A DNA stretch of 64,000 nucleotides, taken from positions 14,765,501 to 14,829,500 of the forward strand of contig NC_088310.1 of the NCBI RefSeq assembly GCF_910592395.1, in the 5' to 3' direction. Shown here one piece after another: positions 46,782 to 59,128 of this stretch (the first letter of the stretch is position 1; the number at the start of each line of letters is the position of its first letter). Made by a program: the position numbers and the translations under genes. The notes beneath the pieces were generated by a model, which ran no database searches, had not been told where the DNA came from, and saw only the letters and a list, made by a program, of their open reading frames with translations. This DNA is from Lineus longissimus. Lineage: Eukaryota > Nemertea > Pilidiophora > Heteronemertea > Lineidae.

Positions 46782-47332
46782 TTAATATGTGCTGTAAAAA
46801 AATATGTTAAAAATAAAAAGTGGTCCTTAACTTTCTTTGATGAGTGTAGAAACTATTAACATCGCAGCAGTGTGGTTCCCATTGTGCGCCCTCCCACTTC
46901 ACACCATGTCAGGAAGTTTTACGGAGAGGGAGGGCGTGCGGTAAGAAGAATGGCCAAAATGACGTCACGTTTTCCTGGCAATGCCTCTTGCCAGACCAGT
47001 CAAGCATTGGGAAAGCATCTTTAATTCAGACAACGTTAGAACTAGAAAAACGAATTTGTTAATTTGCGAAAGTAAAAGCAGATTTCACCACTAACCAGTG
47101 AAATCGGAATACGACGGCGCAAAATGTTCTCGCTTTCCTCCTGCTAAAAAAACCTTGTTCCCGCACTCCTGTTTTAATTTATGCCCATCGTTCGACTAGT
47201 CTTCTCTCCCCAGGTGCCTCACGGACATTCAGGTTCCCATACTCAAGACCAACTCTTACGATATCGCCCTCAAAACAACCCTGGAGTCATGAATTCACAT
47301 TTGCTGCCTGTGAAATCTCAGTTCTATATTTA

Positions 47333-47930
47333 GTTGTGCTGCGATTTTGACGAGAGTATCGGGTCAATGTCAAATACTACACTCAGGCTGTTAATTCGAA
47401 CGCGTTCGACTCGAGTATTGACTACAGTCGAGTTTGTTACTCGGATTCTACTCGGTTGACATGACGACTACCTGGGGACTATCAAATTTGCTACCAATTT
47501 GCTACCAGCAAATTTCGGAATTCTAGTTTTCCAATTGTAATTACATCAAATACAACCATAAAAAATGGTAGCATTAGTGTTAGCGGAACGATCTCTTATT
47601 CTCTCTAATGTAATTTCAAGGCCAAACACAACCTTTGTTTAATGTGGCTGTGTCACGGCTGCTGCCATATGCGGTCATTCAATTCAGTGCATGCTTCGTA
47701 GACTGTCCAGGCCTTTCAATTGCATTGTTTTCACACCATTTGACGGTGTAAGAGGCCGCCACATGTCTCACTAAGTAGGTCTGAAAAGGCTCAAAATGCG
47801 GGAAGGTAAAGGTTTCAAATATCTGTCCAGGAAAGGAACCACTTTCCCAGGTCCATGAACCGGTCCATAAACTTCTCGCTGAGCAAGATCTCCTTCCAGA
47901 CTAAATTTTGTTTTGATCTAATTCTTAGGT
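47333..47930. other. No gene recognised
   Basis: Unremarkable sequence between the TE nest and the AGGTCA-module region. Confidence 0.4.
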
Positions 47931-50463
47931 AGGCCACCAAGGGGCAAAATGTGAAAACACAAAAACTGCTCTAACTCCTCAAGAAATAGTCAGATGCTCA
48001 AGAAATTTCTCCTGTGTGTGTATCTGAGGAAGAGACATAATGTGTCAGAAGGATTTTATATTTGATCTACTTTCAAGGTCACAGTGTCGAAGTTCGAAAT
48101 TCCAATGATTCGTCCTTTGGTAGGGCACATTTTGTAACCACTTGGCCTTTGAACATACTGTGGAGACGCTATTTAGCCAGTTGAAGGGCACCTGGACAAA
48201 AAGCCTATATAACGTGCAACAGGCCTATGTCAGTATGTGAAACAGATGCACCAAAACCAGCTAAATAGTGTCTATGCAGTATGTAACAAAAGGCAAGCTC
48301 TCCTTCCAGACTGAATTTTGGTTCCATTGGCCACGGGGTAGGGGAGAATGTAAAAAACACAAAGCCAGCTCCTCCTCCTTAACAAATGGTCAAATTCTCA
48401 TAAAATTTTTAGTTTCTGTGTATCTGATGATGAAACATATTTTTTCAGTCGGGCTTTGATCTGATTGACCTCCTTGTCAAGGTCACCAAGGTCAAAGTTC
48501 AGAGATGAACACTTTTGTCCATCAGCAGCGCTAGCTTTGTAACCACTGAGTGGGGCCTTTGACCTGAAACTATGCACAAAGGGAAAGATCTCCTATCCCA
48601 GCAAATTTTTGGTCTAATATGGTACTTGGGCTTACATGTCTGGCATTCAAACTTGAGAAAACCCCTCTCTATCCATGAAAATCATCGATTGGCCACTGAT
48701 GACACTTTGATAACCTCTACTTTTTGATGTCACATATCAAATAATGACACTGTAGGAACCCAGGTGAGCACATGGACTATTTTATGTAGTGTTGGAGATA
48801 TTCATCTGTGAGGTTAAGGTTTGAATGGTAACAAAGAACAACAACTTTATTGACATATATATGATAACAGTCGCCTAAGGTATAGAATATTGCTCAAAAG
48901 TTCTTCTGTCACGCCCTACACTCCTGGGGCAGTCTATTGCTTCAATTTATCCTAATTAGATCTCCTTAGGGACTGCCACAAATAGTGGGAATTCGTGCGG
49001 CTGGACGATTAGCCAATGGACATTGCTGTAACGAAACTGTAAGGGCATTTTCTGTCATCAAATCAGAATGCTCAGCGCATATCGCTATGGCATAAATAAT
49101 GGCGCAGCTGATATTCATACACTTCATTTCTCCCATGGTTTTTGGCTCACCGTAGGGGAGTCTATACGATACCGCAGTGTCCGTCGTCGTCGTCGTATCC
49201 TGTGGCACGTTTCTTAACTGCTTGTGCTATGTACCTGAAACTTTATATACATCATTCTCAAGGTCATATGTACCCCGACACTGAATTTCGCTCCGGTCTG
49301 ATTCTTGACTTTGCCACTAGGGGGCTAAAACCAAAAAGTTAAAATGTGCAATATCTCATTTATTAGCTCACCTGGGTGAGCTTATGTCGTCACGTCTTGT
49401 CGGTCGTTCGTCTGTCCGTCCGTCCGTCGGGCCGCTCCGTCGGGCCGTCCGGCGTCCGTCAACAATGGTGGCACGTTTGCTCACCATTGAGTCTAGGAGG
49501 TTGAAACTTGGTGTGTGGATGTCCTTTGACAGCATGACCTGACATACCGAAAATCATTGCAATTTGACCTACTTTCTGGGCTCCAGGCGGCCATCTTTGA
49601 AAACCTTATTTTGTCAATATCTCATGAATGCTGATAGCTAGGATCTTGAATTTTTTTCTGTGGATACCTCTGAAGAGACTACATGATATAATAGCCAGGT
49701 TTTTGATTTGACGTACTTTTCAAGGTTACAGAGGTCAAACTCTATAATTTCACCGCAGATGGCACGTTTCGTCATCACTTGTTGTAGACTCTTTAAATTT
49801 GGTATGTTTATTGAGCATCTCTACATGTTGACCAAAAAAGTAGGTCAATGTGACCAACTTTTTTTGGCTCCAGGCAGCCATCTTGGAAAACCTTATTTTG
49901 TCAATATCTCATGAACACTGATAGCTAGAACAATGAAATTGTTACTGTCAATACTTCTGATGAGACTACATGACGTAATGTGCGGGTTTCTGATTTGACC
50001 TACTTTTTAAGGTCACAGAGGTCAAACTCTAAAATTTCAGCGAAGGTAGCTCGTTTTGTCATTAATTGTCCTAGACCCTTCAAATTTGATATGTAGATAC
50101 CTATTGGGCATCTGTACATATTTACAAAAACTCAGGTCAATGTGACCTACTTTTCAGGTGTAAATAGGTCACTCAATGTCAGTTATCAAGAAACCTTCAC
50201 TTTGTGATCTTCAAAGGTGAATTATTGATTGATATGATCAAGATTGACATAGAGCTTGTAACATTTTAACCTTGACCTAGTTACCAAGGTCAGAAAGGTC
50301 AAACTATAAAATTAATATATTCACTACTATTTGTCTGAGATTCTTCAAATTTTATATGGAGACACCTAATGAGATCTATACAAGTTGACCCAATTTAGGT
50401 CAATTGTGACCTAATTTGTCAAGTTGCAGAAGTCAAACTCTAAAAGTGTCCTTGACGTGCCAC
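47931..50463 (+). repeat. Diverged AGGTCA-module array
   Basis: Successive modules of 250-350 bp share CCACCAGGGGGC-like text, a tract ending AAAATTT, ATTTGACCT and a TCAAGGTCAC/AGAGGTCAAA pair. Examples are 48074, 48479, 49722, 50010-50024 (perfect DR3) and 50292. A GGCTCACCG start lies at 49144 and a GCTCACCTGGGTGAGC palindromic start at 49365. An inverted repeat of about 28 bp (ATACTGTGGAGACGCTATTTAGC and inverse) occupies 48154-48283. Short open frames here are repeat-derived. Confidence 0.7.
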
Positions 50464-52158
50464 ATTTTTAGCTCACCTCTTAGCATAGGTGAGCTTATCC
50501 CATACCGTGGCGTCCGTCGTCCGTCGTCGTCGTCGTCGTCGTCCGTCGTCCGTTAGCAGGGCACGTTTCGTAACTGTTAGAGCTATTGAGTTGAAACTTG
50601 GTACACATGTACCCTTATGTAATGACACCTTGGAGACCAAGTTTCGGTTTGATTCGTTTCATGGTTTGGCCACCAGGGGGCCAAACGTTAAAAGTGAAAA
50701 TATGCAATATCTCCCTTAATAGTAGTCGGGAAATTTTCAAAAAAATATTGTAGGTACTTCTAGCAAAGGTGCATCATATATCCTCCGGGTTTTTGATTTG
50801 ACCTTCTTTTTCAAGGTCACAGAGGTCAAGGTTTGCTGATTCACTGAACAGTAGCATGTTTCCTATCTATTTTAACTAGAAGGTTTTAAACCAGTGTGGA
50901 CATGTATATGGGGATTCTTTACTCCACCCCTAAAATTTCGGCCGTTAGAACATCAAATATGGCCGCCAGGCAGCCATCTTGAAAAATAAACACAGTACTA
51001 TTACTCCGAAACTAATGATCGGATTGCAACCAAATTTGATCTGGATGTGGATCTATGTACTCTCTACTAAATCCTTGATTTTTTATAAAATGTGATAGCC
51101 AATATGGGTGCCAGGCAGGCATCTTGAAAAATTCTTAGTTTGGCCACCCAGGGGCCAAATTTAATGTCCAAAGTTAAAATGTTTCATTGCTCGTTTAATA
51201 GTGGTCTGATTTTCATAGCATTTTTATGGTAGGTACTCCTAGCAAGGATACATTTCATAAATGTGGGTTTTTGATTTGACCTACTTCTCAAGGTCACAGA
51301 GGTCAAAGTTTTCCTATGGCACCGCCATTTTACAATGACGGCACGTTTTGTCACTGCTTTAGCTACAGATCCCTAACTTGGTACGAATGTACCCCTATAC
51401 TCAGACTAAACTGCAGTCTTTTTCTGATTCTCAGTTTGGCCAGCAGGGCCCCAAATGTTAATAGTGGACTCTCCCCTAAGGGTGCCTTGAAATGCTGCTA
51501 AGTGGGATGTCATAGTCTAAGCCTAGGCAAATGCAGGATTAATTAACCTATACAGAGCCCTAGGAATTTCAGATGATGGTTGTTTCTTGTACTAGACACA
51601 AGCAAACAACATAATTATCCTATTCCTAAGCATTTCCATAATGGGTCATCTGTAAACCAAAGGACTTTTTTTAAAAAGGTGTGTTAATGCTGATGACTTG
51701 TTGCATGGAATTGCTTATGTGTCTGGGAGTGATTGTGACATTCCCGATTTACAACTACCATCAACAGTCCAAGTGGTTGTGCAGGAGAAAATCATTTTGA
51801 GCTTCATGTAATATTGTTAGATGTTGTGAGGCTGATTTGTAAACAACTGCTGTCCTTGATTTTAAAATCTTTGATTTGAGTTAGTAAGGCTGAATCGGAC
51901 CAACCTGGGTAAGACTAAAAGTCTTTTATTTGTGACTTCAGTTTAATTGGCGGATTGGAGATATCACAAAATTGTCTACTCTGCTTTGTCATACCTGTAG
52001 TCACCTCAATTAAATTCAACCTAGCATTATTTTATCTCTCATGTAATTTCATTGTAAAACATTACTTCATTTCTTTCTTACATTTAAAACCATGCTAATG
52101 CTTCATCCATCTTCCCTTCACAAGAGGTGAGCACAATGACCCTGGCCATTTCATTTCA
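50464..52158 (+). repeat. GCTCACCTC repeat with AGGTCA modules, copy 3
   Basis: Begins ATTTTTAGCTCACCTCTTAG like copies 1 and 2 and ends CCTTCACAAGAGGTGAGCAC, GGCCATTTCATTTC. Longer (1.7 kb) and diverged in the middle, with perfect AGGTCA-cag-AGGTCA at 50814-50828 and 51291-51305. The 300 bp at 51540-52090 carry no module and may be unique DNA or another insertion. Confidence 0.75.
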
Positions 52159-53700
52159 TATCTAAAAGTCAATTTAACCTCCATATGTCATTGTGAAGTT
52201 GAGATGGGGGCATTATGTTCTTGGCTGGTTTCCGCGTCCGCATCCGCACTCTATTCGGCTCTATAACTCAGGAACCGCTTGTCCGGTAGACTTGAAATTT
52301 TTATGGTCTGAAGGCCTAGGGTCTCGAAGGTTCCCTATTGATTTTGGGCCAAAGCCCAAATCCAAGATGGCCGCCAGGCCACCATATTGTTTTTTTGCAT
52401 TCCGCCGCCTAACTATAGAACTGAGTGAGTGATAAACCAGAAACTTCTGTGGCGTGATGCTCTAGTGTAGGGGATGTGCCCTATCGATTCTGGGCCCGAA
52501 CTAAAATCAATCATGGCCGCTAGGCAGCCATCTTTGTTTTTCACATTCTGCCCCATAACTTGAGAACCGAGTGACTGATAAACCTGAAACTTCTGTGGTG
52601 TGATGCTCTAGTGTAGGGGAGGTGCGCTATCAATTTTGGGCCCGACCTAAAATCCATCATGCATGGCCGCCAGGCGGCCATCTTTGTTTTTTTGGCTCAC
52701 CGTCAGGGGAGCCTATACCATAGCCCTGTGTCGTCGTCGTTGTCGTCCGCTACCGTCGTCCATATCCTGTGTGGCACGTTTCTTAACCGCTTGTGCTATG
52801 AGCTTGAAACTTTGTACACATTATGACCTAGGTCACATGACTTCCGACAGCGAATTTCGGTCCGATCTGATTCTTCACCTGGCCACCAGGGGGCTAAAAC
52901 CAAAAACTTAAAAAGTGTGATAACTCATGTATTACTGATTTGTTTTTGCTAAAATTTTTATGGTGGGTACCCCAGCAAGGATACATCACATATCATACGG
53001 GTTTTTGATTTGACCTACTTGTCAAGGTCACAGAGGTCAAACTCTAAAATTTCACCGATAGTGGCACGTTTTGTCTTTATTCGTCCTAGAGTCTTTAAAT
53101 TTGGTATGTAGATACCTGTTACGTAGCTCTACATGTTGACAAAAAATCAGGTCGCTGTTGCGTACTTTCAAGGTCACAGAGGTCAAATGGTGTGAATTGG
53201 CCGTTTGTGTGTAAATATGGCACGTTTCTTAACCACTAAAGCTATGAACTTTAAACTTGGTACACATGACCCCCTACGTCATGCCAAAAGTGAAAACCTA
53301 GAAAGTGTGATATCTCGCTTATTAGTGATTCGTTTTCAATAACATTTTTATGGTAGGTTCTCCTAGCAAGGATACATCACATATCATATGAGTTTTTGAT
53401 CTGACCTGCTTTTCAAGGTTACAGAGGTCAAATGGCGTAAATTGGTCGTTTGATTGTAACTAGGGCACGTTTCTTAACCACTTAAGCTTTGAACTTGAAA
53501 TTCGATACACATGACTCCCTACGTCATGCAACCTCGGACACCAAATTTCGATCTGATCTGGTACTCAACTCGGCCTTCAGGAGACCAAAACTAAAATGGG
53601 TAAAAATTGCAATATCTCGTTAATTAGTGACTTGTTTTTGATGATATTCTAATGGTACTTACTCCAAGCAACGATACATAGCGACTTTGGTTTGACCTTA
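52159..53700 (+). repeat. Further AGGTCA modules and ATGGCCGCC repeats
   Basis: 52190-52690 holds three diverged units with GAAACTTCTGTGG, GTAGGGGA and ATGGCCGCCAGGC (CCAAGATGGCCGCC at 52362). A GGCTCACCG start at about 52690 begins modules with perfect AGGTCA-cag-AGGTCA at 53025-53039 and 53171-53185 and a variant near 53416. Confidence 0.7.
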
Positions 53701-54479
53701 ATACTATACATGTACAATGTTTCTTGATCCTGATGAATTCTTTTGCCGTTTCATATTGGTATACGTACGCACTGCGTTGTATCATTAGTTGACCTACATG
53801 TGAATAAACAACGAACAAACTGATTAGATGGAAAGATCTTTGCACATGATCTCCGGTTACAGAAGCTAACTTGGAATACAACTGCTTTGAACTTTATTCG
53901 TGCTAATTAGCGAAAATTAATCAAAATGTTATTCCAACTACAGCGCCCCTTCAAGCCAGTCTGTCAATTCGTTGAGGTCATCGGTACAAATGAAAGCTTA
54001 CCACTTGACTTATCGCAGTGGTTAGGGTGAGAGATGAGGCCCTGGCCACTGCGTCTGGAGTGTATCAGGCCCTGGCTCCACTCCAGTTTGCTTGAAAATG
54101 ATGAATCACCCTGAGTATGAACTGGTTACTTCATGTACTTCTTTTATCCAATCAGAGTGCAAGACCATCATTACCAGGTCAATCAATATGGTTTGGACCA
54201 TCCAGCATAATCTGTTGGCTGATTACTGATGCGTTCTTAATTTTAGCATCCAGATTTTCTGTGATTGGCTCATTTGGTGATATTGGGGAAAGACCCGAGA
54301 AAGGCAATTTTTTCACAGTATTGTAACGAAATAGATGTCAATAAAGTTGGTGCTTTATCAATTCTGTTCTAATCTTAACCTGACTATCGTTGAAACTAGC
54401 GCGTTCCAGTGTATCATATATTTTTCTGATGATGGTGTGCACTTACAAATACAATATTATGTTGTCCGTTTCTTTTCAG
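53701..54479. other. No gene recognised
   Basis: No repeat or gene that I can support. It precedes a possible exon at 54480. Confidence 0.35.
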
Positions 54480-54577
54480 GAGATGAGCCATCCCACAGGA
54501 GGGAGGAGGATGTTGCTGAGCCAGCGCATCTCTACCATGCTCCCGTCGCCGTCAAGGAGGTTCGATTTTTGTCACCG
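54480..54577 (+). CDS. Possible exon of an unknown gene
   Basis: A 98-bp open stretch follows a good acceptor (GTTTCTTTTCAG) and precedes a donor-like GTAAGC. Two frames are open across it, giving either EPSHRREEDVAEPAH or MSHPTGGRRMLLSQRI among their residues. I recognise neither. Its higher GC than its neighbours and good splice sites are the only support, and no partner exons were found. Confidence 0.3.
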
Positions 54578-55612
54578 TAAGCCTTACCCTTTTATTGCAA
54601 TATCTGATTGAAAGGTGATTTGATAAAAATCCTGATATTTTGGTTCCTGATTGCAAGAGGGCAATTATTTGCCTTCTTTCGGGCAATGACAAACTCTTGC
54701 CATCGCTCAAAATCGTACACAAGAAGAATTTAGAAAATGGGGGAGGGGGTAATAAGGTAACCAGGGCATGTCACAAGCCCAGAAATTATTTTCTCACAAA
54801 CAAAATTGATAAGAAAAATCAAAATGTGGATGGGATGTTCTGACTAACAGGACAGCCAACAGGGTTGGTACCCAAACAAAACATTTGCAATAGCCTAGGG
54901 TTCATTAGAACCGTACAGGCTGCTTTAGATTTGAAAAAAGATCTTTCTGCTTACAAAATCACTGAATTCATCAGATATTGTTTTTGATTATGTCCATCAT
55001 ATGAGACATGGGGTTCACAAGACATTCGCTTTGCTCTGACCCCAGGCAAAGCGAATGACCATGTGTGTCTTGATGGAACCACAGGCCTTTTTACTGTTTC
55101 TTGATCTCTTCAGTACCACAGAATCCACCGACTTTTAAACACCACCTGGGCCAAGGCGCCAAAGATCCTTCGTATCATTGGCTGGCTCAGTTGCTCAGTG
55201 TCTTTACCTTCATACTTGAGACAACTGACAAAAATCTGGTGAATTTTATTTGCTAGTCACTTTTTAATCAATACCTGTGAACAAAAAAATCACGGGATGC
55301 AAAACATCTTTTCACCAATTTAACTGATAAGTTTTGTCAATAAAACTATTGTTTAAAATATTAAGATATTAAACTATTGAAATAGCAATGTGTCAATAAA
55401 ACTATTGTTTTATTGAAACTTATCCGAATAAGACTGGTTCTTGATCCTACCCATAGCGGTCTTACAGAATCATGTTCTGGAGGTTATGAAAGATATTATT
55501 TTGGCCCATCAAGAAAATTTTTAATGGACTTGGTAATGGTACTGAATGATTTGAGAAAAGTGTAACGTCAATTTGTAAGACGTTTTATATTGTCATATAT
55601 GTATGTAATTAT
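54578..55612. other. No gene recognised
   Basis: AT-rich. ACTATTGTTTAAAATATTAAG-like words around ATCAATAAAACTATTG are repeated at about 55337-55410. No gene supported. Confidence 0.35.
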
Positions 55613-56155
55613 ATTTGTAATGCATGTAAATCTTGTAAGTAAAATAAAAGAGATCTAAGACTCAACTTGCAAAGAACCTGGCAGACCAACATCCAGTCTT
55701 GCCAGGTCAAAGCTACCTCTTTTTTTGTCATGCAAATATATGTCACCTCTGCTCCTTTTGTCATGCTAATTGGCAGTTCCTGGCCATGAGAAATGTGGTT
55801 CTTTTGTTATTCAAATTGGGCCCTAAACCTGTTTAGTCATGGATTAATGAGAGCAAGTGACCTTACCTATTGTTCATTGAACATGGCTCAACTTTGTAAT
55901 GCATGTAAATCTTGTAAGTAAAATAAAAGAGATCTAAGACTCAACTTGCAAAGAACGTGGCAGACCAACATCCAGTCTTGCCGGGTCAAAGCTACCTCTT
56001 TTTTTGTCATGCAAATATATGTCACCTCTGCTCCTTTTGTCATGCTAATTGGCAGTTCCTGGCCATGAGAAATGTTGTTCTTTTGTTATTCAAATTGGGC
56101 CCTAAACCTGTTTAGTCATGGATTAATGAGAGCAAGTGACCTTACCTGTTGTTAA
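55613..56155. repeat. 279-bp tandem duplication
   Basis: GCATGTAAATCTTGTAAGTA begins at 55622 and again at 55901. The copies match almost base for base through GTGACCTTACCT. A recent tandem duplication; no gene recognised in it. Confidence 0.92.
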
Positions 56156-56359
56156 AACATGTACAATAGCTAAAACGTGTATATGATGAATGCATGCAGA
56201 GCTCATTGTTGGAATTGTTGAGTCATCTCGTGTAAATTCAGCAGTCTTTTTTGGACATTTTAAAGGAGAACATGTGTGATAGTACAATGTTTGATAGTAC
56301 AATTATCACCACGTCTCATCCTTTAAAGGGCATTGGAGTGGTAAAGTGACTATAATCGA

Positions 56360-58625
56360 TGGAAAGTACACCAGTTTTTGCACATTTTCTCAAAAATCCT
56401 ATTGAACCCAAATTTTCACCAATGGTGGAGAATCTTCTTGGCTATCGAATGATATCATAGTTGATATCAGGACCAATTGCATAACAAAGTTATTACATAA
56501 TTTTGTGAGGCATCTTTTTTACTTTTTTGTTAATCAATTTTTCAAAACGAAATTTTCCCTACATTATATATCGTACACCTTCCTAAGACTTTCTGTGAAA
56601 AAAATTTCGAAAAATCTCATTTCAGTTCTCATTTCAGATATCAGTGTACAACCTGGGTCAAAACTTATACAAAATAGGCCAAAGTCAGCCTCGTTCTGGA
56701 TTGACCTAGTTTGTGTACTATCTAGTGCATTCCAGTTTCAATGCACTATGATCTCAGATAGTGCTTTAATAGCTTGGGTCATTTTTTGAAATGACTCTGA
56801 CACAGCCCAAATCTTTTTTTACCTCAATAAACATGCTTAATATTGTTAGATACATACCACACTACAATCCTAATGCAACATGTATTCCATTTAAGCACTT
56901 TTGAGAGCATAAAATGCATTTCATTGTGAGTACTGTCCAACACACACCCCACCCCCAACTTCTAATTGGGATAGAAAAAGTTTCTATGTCTAAAACTAGA
57001 GACCATTGATGGGAGACCTTTGATTGACATCTTGGCTGTGGAATTCAACCACTTTTCTCAATGAATATGCACACCCCTTGATGTATGAGGCTTATGAATG
57101 GCTGGAGTCCACCCAGCACAGCCCCCTCCCCCTCAACTAAACTGTCAATAATATTCTTGGTGGTCAACTTGTGTATGGTATCATGATACAGCCTGGTACA
57201 GGGACCTTTCTGCTTGATTAATTACACACATTTGGGTTAATTTGTTTATACACTTGTCTACTATAATCTCTCAAACTCAGCAGGCTGCTTGTTTGCAAGG
57301 CGGCATATTCCTTTGATCTTGTAATAGGGATAGATTTTGTTTCTGATACTTCAAGTGCAGAAGGTCAATTCCATGGTGTTGACCATGTCTTACTGTAGTG
57401 AATGAGTACAATTTACACCCTTTCTGGTCATCAACGAAGTGGCTATCACATTTTTGATGTTGCTTGTCCAGCTCATTATCAGCCGCTCATTAGCATATTG
57501 ACCACAGTAACCATGATGAAACACATGGTGGTGAAGATCAAGTGCTTCCTGCCTTGTCAATTTTGTTACATCTTTCCTGGTTCCAGTTCTTCTGAACAGG
57601 TTAAACTTATTTTGTTGTTCCTTTGGTGGATTATATTCTTACTTCTTTTGGATTATCAATGTTTCACCTTTGTAGGCCTATATTCATTCAGTGACCCTTA
57701 CTTTGATTTATATTTTTCGACCAAAAAAGGAATATGGAATGAAATAATTGTTTGGATATTTGGATATTCTTGATTCAATGGATTAGGTATGTTGAGAGGG
57801 TGATTTTATTTATTGTACTGCAATAGTGAATTCAATGCACATTTCAGATGGACAAACTCCACTTTCCATGCATGGCACTATTATTGTTTACATTCCTAAT
57901 ATAGGTAAACTAGGACATATTATGCATGAATCTATCTCAGTGGGCGGCCAAGTTTATGCTAACCAGGTATACTAAACCGAGGCTATAATCTGCCAGCAAC
58001 TGGGTCACTTTGGATATCAGTTACACTTTGGCTACCCAGAGCACTCACTGTATATCGAAATATCAAATTTTTTTGATATTTTGATGATTTGATATTTTTG
58101 GGTTTTTTGCAACTGTATCATTGAGAAGTCATACCCAAACAATGATTGGCACCAATTTAGCACAGCTGCTGAGAAAAGGTGTGGTAGTATGAAAATTTTC
58201 ATATAATAATTTCAAGATGTTCCTTTAGTTGAAAATCAGAAATAAAATCGCCATTCATTCAGGGGACATGGGTACTACTAGGATATATCGAAAAATCAGA
58301 AAATTCTCAAAATTTTCAGAATCTCAAAATTTTTGATATTTCATGAAAAGTAAATGATAATGATATTTTCACAGAAAATCTTAGAATTGTTATCTGTATG
58401 ATACAAGATTTATACTTCGATTTAATAAAATCCATCAACCAAAAAGTGAAAAATAGATGCCCCTCAAAATATGTAATAACTTTGTGATGCAATTGGGCCT
58501 GTTATCAACTATGATATCATTCGATAGCCAAGAAGATTCTCCACCATTGGTGAAAATTTGGGTAAAAAGGATTAGCCGTTTTTGAGAAAATGTGCAAATC
58601 CTGGTGTCCATAATTTTTTGACCAT
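56360..58625. mobile_element. 2.3-kb inverted-repeat element
   Basis: About 150-bp arms (56360-56512 and 58461-58625) are inverted copies sharing CACCAATGGTGGAGAATCTT, GGCTATCGAATGATATCAT and GTTATTACATA. The outer borders fade, so no TSD was read. The interior is AT-rich; a 123-codon hydrophobic frame at 57402-57773 has no recognisable family. AT-rich GATATTT-type palindromes lie at 58060-58340. Confidence 0.65.
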
Positions 58626-59128
58626 GATTTTACATGTATGAAGTCATTATGGTCGTAATCGCTGTGCCTGTGTGATGGAGTTGACGACTCCCTAGTTGAC
58701 GACTCCGTAGGTTTTCTCTTGTTGAAACGGTTTTCCAAGTTGCCATGTGAGGAGAATTCTTGGAATGTGCAACAATAAATAATTTTCAAAAAATATATGA
58801 TTGATATTTGCTTTTCTTCTTTACATGCCTGGTGGTGCTCCGACACTTCAACTAGTATTGTTTATAATATTGTCATGTATTTAAACCAACAAACTGATTC
58901 AGCATGTGATACATTGAATGGATTTTTGTTTGAATCAAAAATTTATCAGATGACCACAATCATTGTATGATTTACATTCAATTCACATTGAATGGTTTAC
59001 GATCATCAATATTTCTCAGATCACCTAAATCAATATGACTATGAATTCATGTCGCCAAGTTCAGATGGCCACAACCATTTGAGTACACATTGAATGGTTT
59101 ATCAATCGAGCATTCACTTTGTATTGCC
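58626..59128. other. No gene; weak CATTGAATGGTTTA repeats
   Basis: CATTGAATGG-type phrases recur near 58912, 58989 and 59089. Nothing else is supported. Confidence 0.4.

Larger units (their letters stand above)
44325..46846 (+). mobile_element. Tc1-type transposon with long TIR, TA target
   Basis: Outer TIRs (ACTCATCAAAGAAAGTTAAG and inverse) match for about 70 bp. TA is duplicated at 44323-44324 and 46847-46848, and the empty site CTATAAATAGAAACTATT is present in copy B at about 33662-33680. Inner TIR sequence (to about 44540) reappears inverted at about 45690-45840, so the original TIR was roughly 200 bp. The right TIR has been split by a 937-bp insertion (45845-46781). The transposase gene between is frameshifted. 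Confidence 0.95.
41990..47328 (+). mobile_element. Hairpin-ended TTTA element, copy C, host of a five-element nest
   Basis: The start hairpin (TGACACTAGCTCCTCC...) follows TTTA at 41986-41989. The end GTTCTATA is followed by TTTA at 47329-47332. Compared with copy B it contains a piggyBac-like element (42142-44209) and a Tc1 element (44325-46846). Without them about 743 bp remain. A further 141-bp deletion relative to copy B (equivalent to 33999-34139) lies between CCCA microhomologies near 47190. The two precise insertions and the deletion account for the size difference. Confidence 0.9.

Noticed and set aside
57402-57773. 123-codon hydrophobic frame
   Set aside because: No family motif, AT-driven composition, inside an inverted-repeat element.
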